Source of the DNA: Pseudomonadota bacterium
Lineage (GTDB): Bacteria > Pseudomonadota > Alphaproteobacteria > Sphingomonadales > Sphingomonadaceae
Direction: 5' to 3'
DNA: 6,802 bases
NCBI GenBank assembly: GCA_030271565.1
Contig: JARXKR010000019.1
Location: 13,563-20,364, forward strand
Shown here: one piece after another, positions 6,029 through 6,802 of the stretch
How positions within the stretch are numbered: the first letter of the stretch is position 1
How the letters are laid out: each line of letters starts with the position of its first letter
The notes under the pieces: generated by a model
The model's input: only the letters and a program-made list of their open reading frames with translations
Told to the model about the DNA's origin: nothing
Databases searched by the model: none
Position numbers and translations under genes: made by a program

Positions 6029-6066
6029 AAAAGGGCGCGGACCGGCGATGCGATCCGCGCCCTTTT
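6029..6066 (-). terminator. Intrinsic terminator of the rpmI-rplT transcript
   Basis: A perfect 13-bp stem: 6029-6041 (AAAAGGGCGCGGA) pairs with 6054-6066 (TCCGCGCCCTTTT) around a 12-base loop. Read on the minus strand, the GC-rich stem ends in TTTT, as expected of an intrinsic terminator, 21 bases after the rplT stop. The symmetrical A/T ends could also work on the plus strand, but no plus-strand gene needs it. It separates the ribosomal-protein genes from the AraC set and pheST. Confidence 0.88.
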
Positions 6067-6087
6067 CGCAGCGCCAAGGCGATTAGG

Positions 6088-6447
6088 TCAGGCCGGAAGG
6101 GCTGACTTTGCCGAAGCGATGACGGTGGCGAAGATCGCGCTTTCGTTCATCGCCAGATCGGCCATGGTCTTGCGGTCGAGTTCGATCCCGGCGAGCTTGG
6201 TGCCGTGGATGAACTGCGAATAGGTAATGCCCTCGGCGCGAACCGCAGCGTTGATGCGCTGAATCCACAGGGCGCGGAACGACCGCTTCTTTACCTTGCG
6301 ATCGCGGTACGCATACTGGCCGGCCTTTTCGACCGCCTGCCGCGCAACGCGGATGGTGTTCTTGCGGCGACCACGATAGCCGGCGGCCTGTTCGAGGATC
6401 CGCTTGTGCTTGGCGCGGGTGGTGACACCCCGTTTAACTCTTGCCAT
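6088..6447 (-). CDS. rplT: 50S ribosomal protein L20
   Basis: A 119-residue L20, normal length for bacteria. It binds 23S rRNA early in assembly of the large subunit. The sequence is typical throughout: MARVKRGVTTRAKHKRILEQ at 1-20, the basic N-terminal extension with GYRGRRKNTIRVARQAV (23-39), YAYRDRKVKKRSFRALWIQRINAA (45-68) and the C-terminal globular part with GITYSQFIHGTKLAGIELDRK (73-93). GGAG lies about 9 nt upstream of the ATG at 6447. It follows rpmI by 50 bases, with no terminator between them, so the two are co-transcribed. In E. coli L20 represses its own operon by binding leader RNA; I cannot show that here. Confidence 0.98.
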   Translation of the reverse strand: MARVKRGVTTRAKHKRILEQAAGYRGRRKNTIRVARQAVEKAGQYAYRDRKVKKRSFRALWIQRINAAVRAEGITYSQFIHGTKLAGIELDRKTMADLAMNESAIFATVIASAKSALPA

Positions 6448-6497
6448 TTCTCAGTACTCCGAAATTTCGATGATGCGATTGCCCGCGTGGGAACCGC

Positions 6498-6701
6498 TCA
6501 ACCCAGACCGTAAGGTGCCCACTTCTTGATCGTCTTCGCATCAGCGTCGGAGATCGTGTCGGTGCGCCGGTGCTGGCGGATGTACTTGGCATTGTGGCTC
6601 ATCAATCGGTGCCGCTTGCCAACCGCACCGTGCTTGATCTTGCCGGTGGCGGTGAGCTTGAAGCGCTTTTTGACGCCGCTCTTCGTCTTGAGCTTGGGCA
6701 T
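6498..6701 (-). CDS. rpmI: 50S ribosomal protein L35
   Basis: A 67-residue, strongly basic L35 of the large ribosomal subunit. MPKLKTKSGVKKRFKLTATGKIK at 1-23 and KRHRLMSHNAKYIRQHR at 29-45 are hallmark segments, and it ends KKWAPYGLG. A strong AAGGAGA ribosome site sits just upstream of the ATG at 6701. It is first in the rpmI-rplT pair. infC, which precedes rpmI in E. coli, is not visible in the 101 bases upstream. Confidence 0.98.
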   Translation of the reverse strand: MPKLKTKSGVKKRFKLTATGKIKHGAVGKRHRLMSHNAKYIRQHRRTDTISDADAKTIKKWAPYGLG

Positions 6702-6802
6702 TTTCGTCTCCTTGGTAAAGACACGTCAACCAGCCGTGGCAGCCCTTGATGGCCAGGCAGATTATCGAATCCGTGTCGATGAAGCTGGCGCGGTTAGCGG
6801 AC
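6702..6802 (-). promoter_or_regulatory. rpmI leader with a possible -10 box
   Basis: These 101 bases hold no gene I can support. On the minus strand GATAAT (6761-6766) is a good -10-like hexamer about 60 bases upstream of the rpmI ATG. No matching -35 element lies 17 bases before it (GCCAGC). I could not build a convincing L20 or other ribosomal leader structure by eye, and more of the leader may lie beyond the edge. Confidence 0.28.

Noticed and set aside
6019..6032. AGGAAAA as a ribosome site for a plus-strand gene near 6026
   Set aside because: It is part of the rplT terminator region. The plus-strand frames downstream lie opposite rplT and have no family resemblance.

Overview
The window is GC-rich. 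Protein sequences, codon choice and gene order suggest an alphaproteobacterium, probably in the Sphingomonadales (Erythrobacter/Novosphingobium-like); this is inferred from remembered families, not from a search. Every gene I can support lies on the minus strand. In transcription order, from high to low coordinates, they are rpmI, rplT, three AraC-family regulators, a small GIY-YIG nuclease gene, pheS and pheT. pheT runs off the left edge.

Region by region: 6702-6802 is the rpmI leader. 6088-6701 encodes ribosomal proteins L35 and L20, followed at 6029-6066 by a strong 13-bp-stem terminator. 3087-5935 holds three tandem paralogues that pair an AraC-type C-terminal DNA-binding domain with the same N-terminal sensor-like domain. 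2609-3027 is a compact 419-bp unit: a 108-residue GIY-YIG endonuclease gene closely bracketed by a perfect 35-bp inverted repeat, each arm itself a small palindrome. 1-2607 is pheS-pheT, joined by an ATGA overlap and encoding the two subunits of phenylalanyl-tRNA synthetase. No gene-free stretch exceeds 300 bases.

In many bacteria rpmI-rplT-pheS-pheT form one contiguous translation-gene cluster. Here about 3.5 kb separates rplT from pheS, so the ribosomal part (closed by its own terminator) and the synthetase part are probably transcribed separately. The most interesting structure is the GIY-YIG/inverted-repeat unit. It looks like a minimal repeat-plus-nuclease element, and its outer end stops 1 nt short of the pheS start codon, so the pheS ribosome-loading region is made of repeat sequence. 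The triplicated regulators are the second point of interest.
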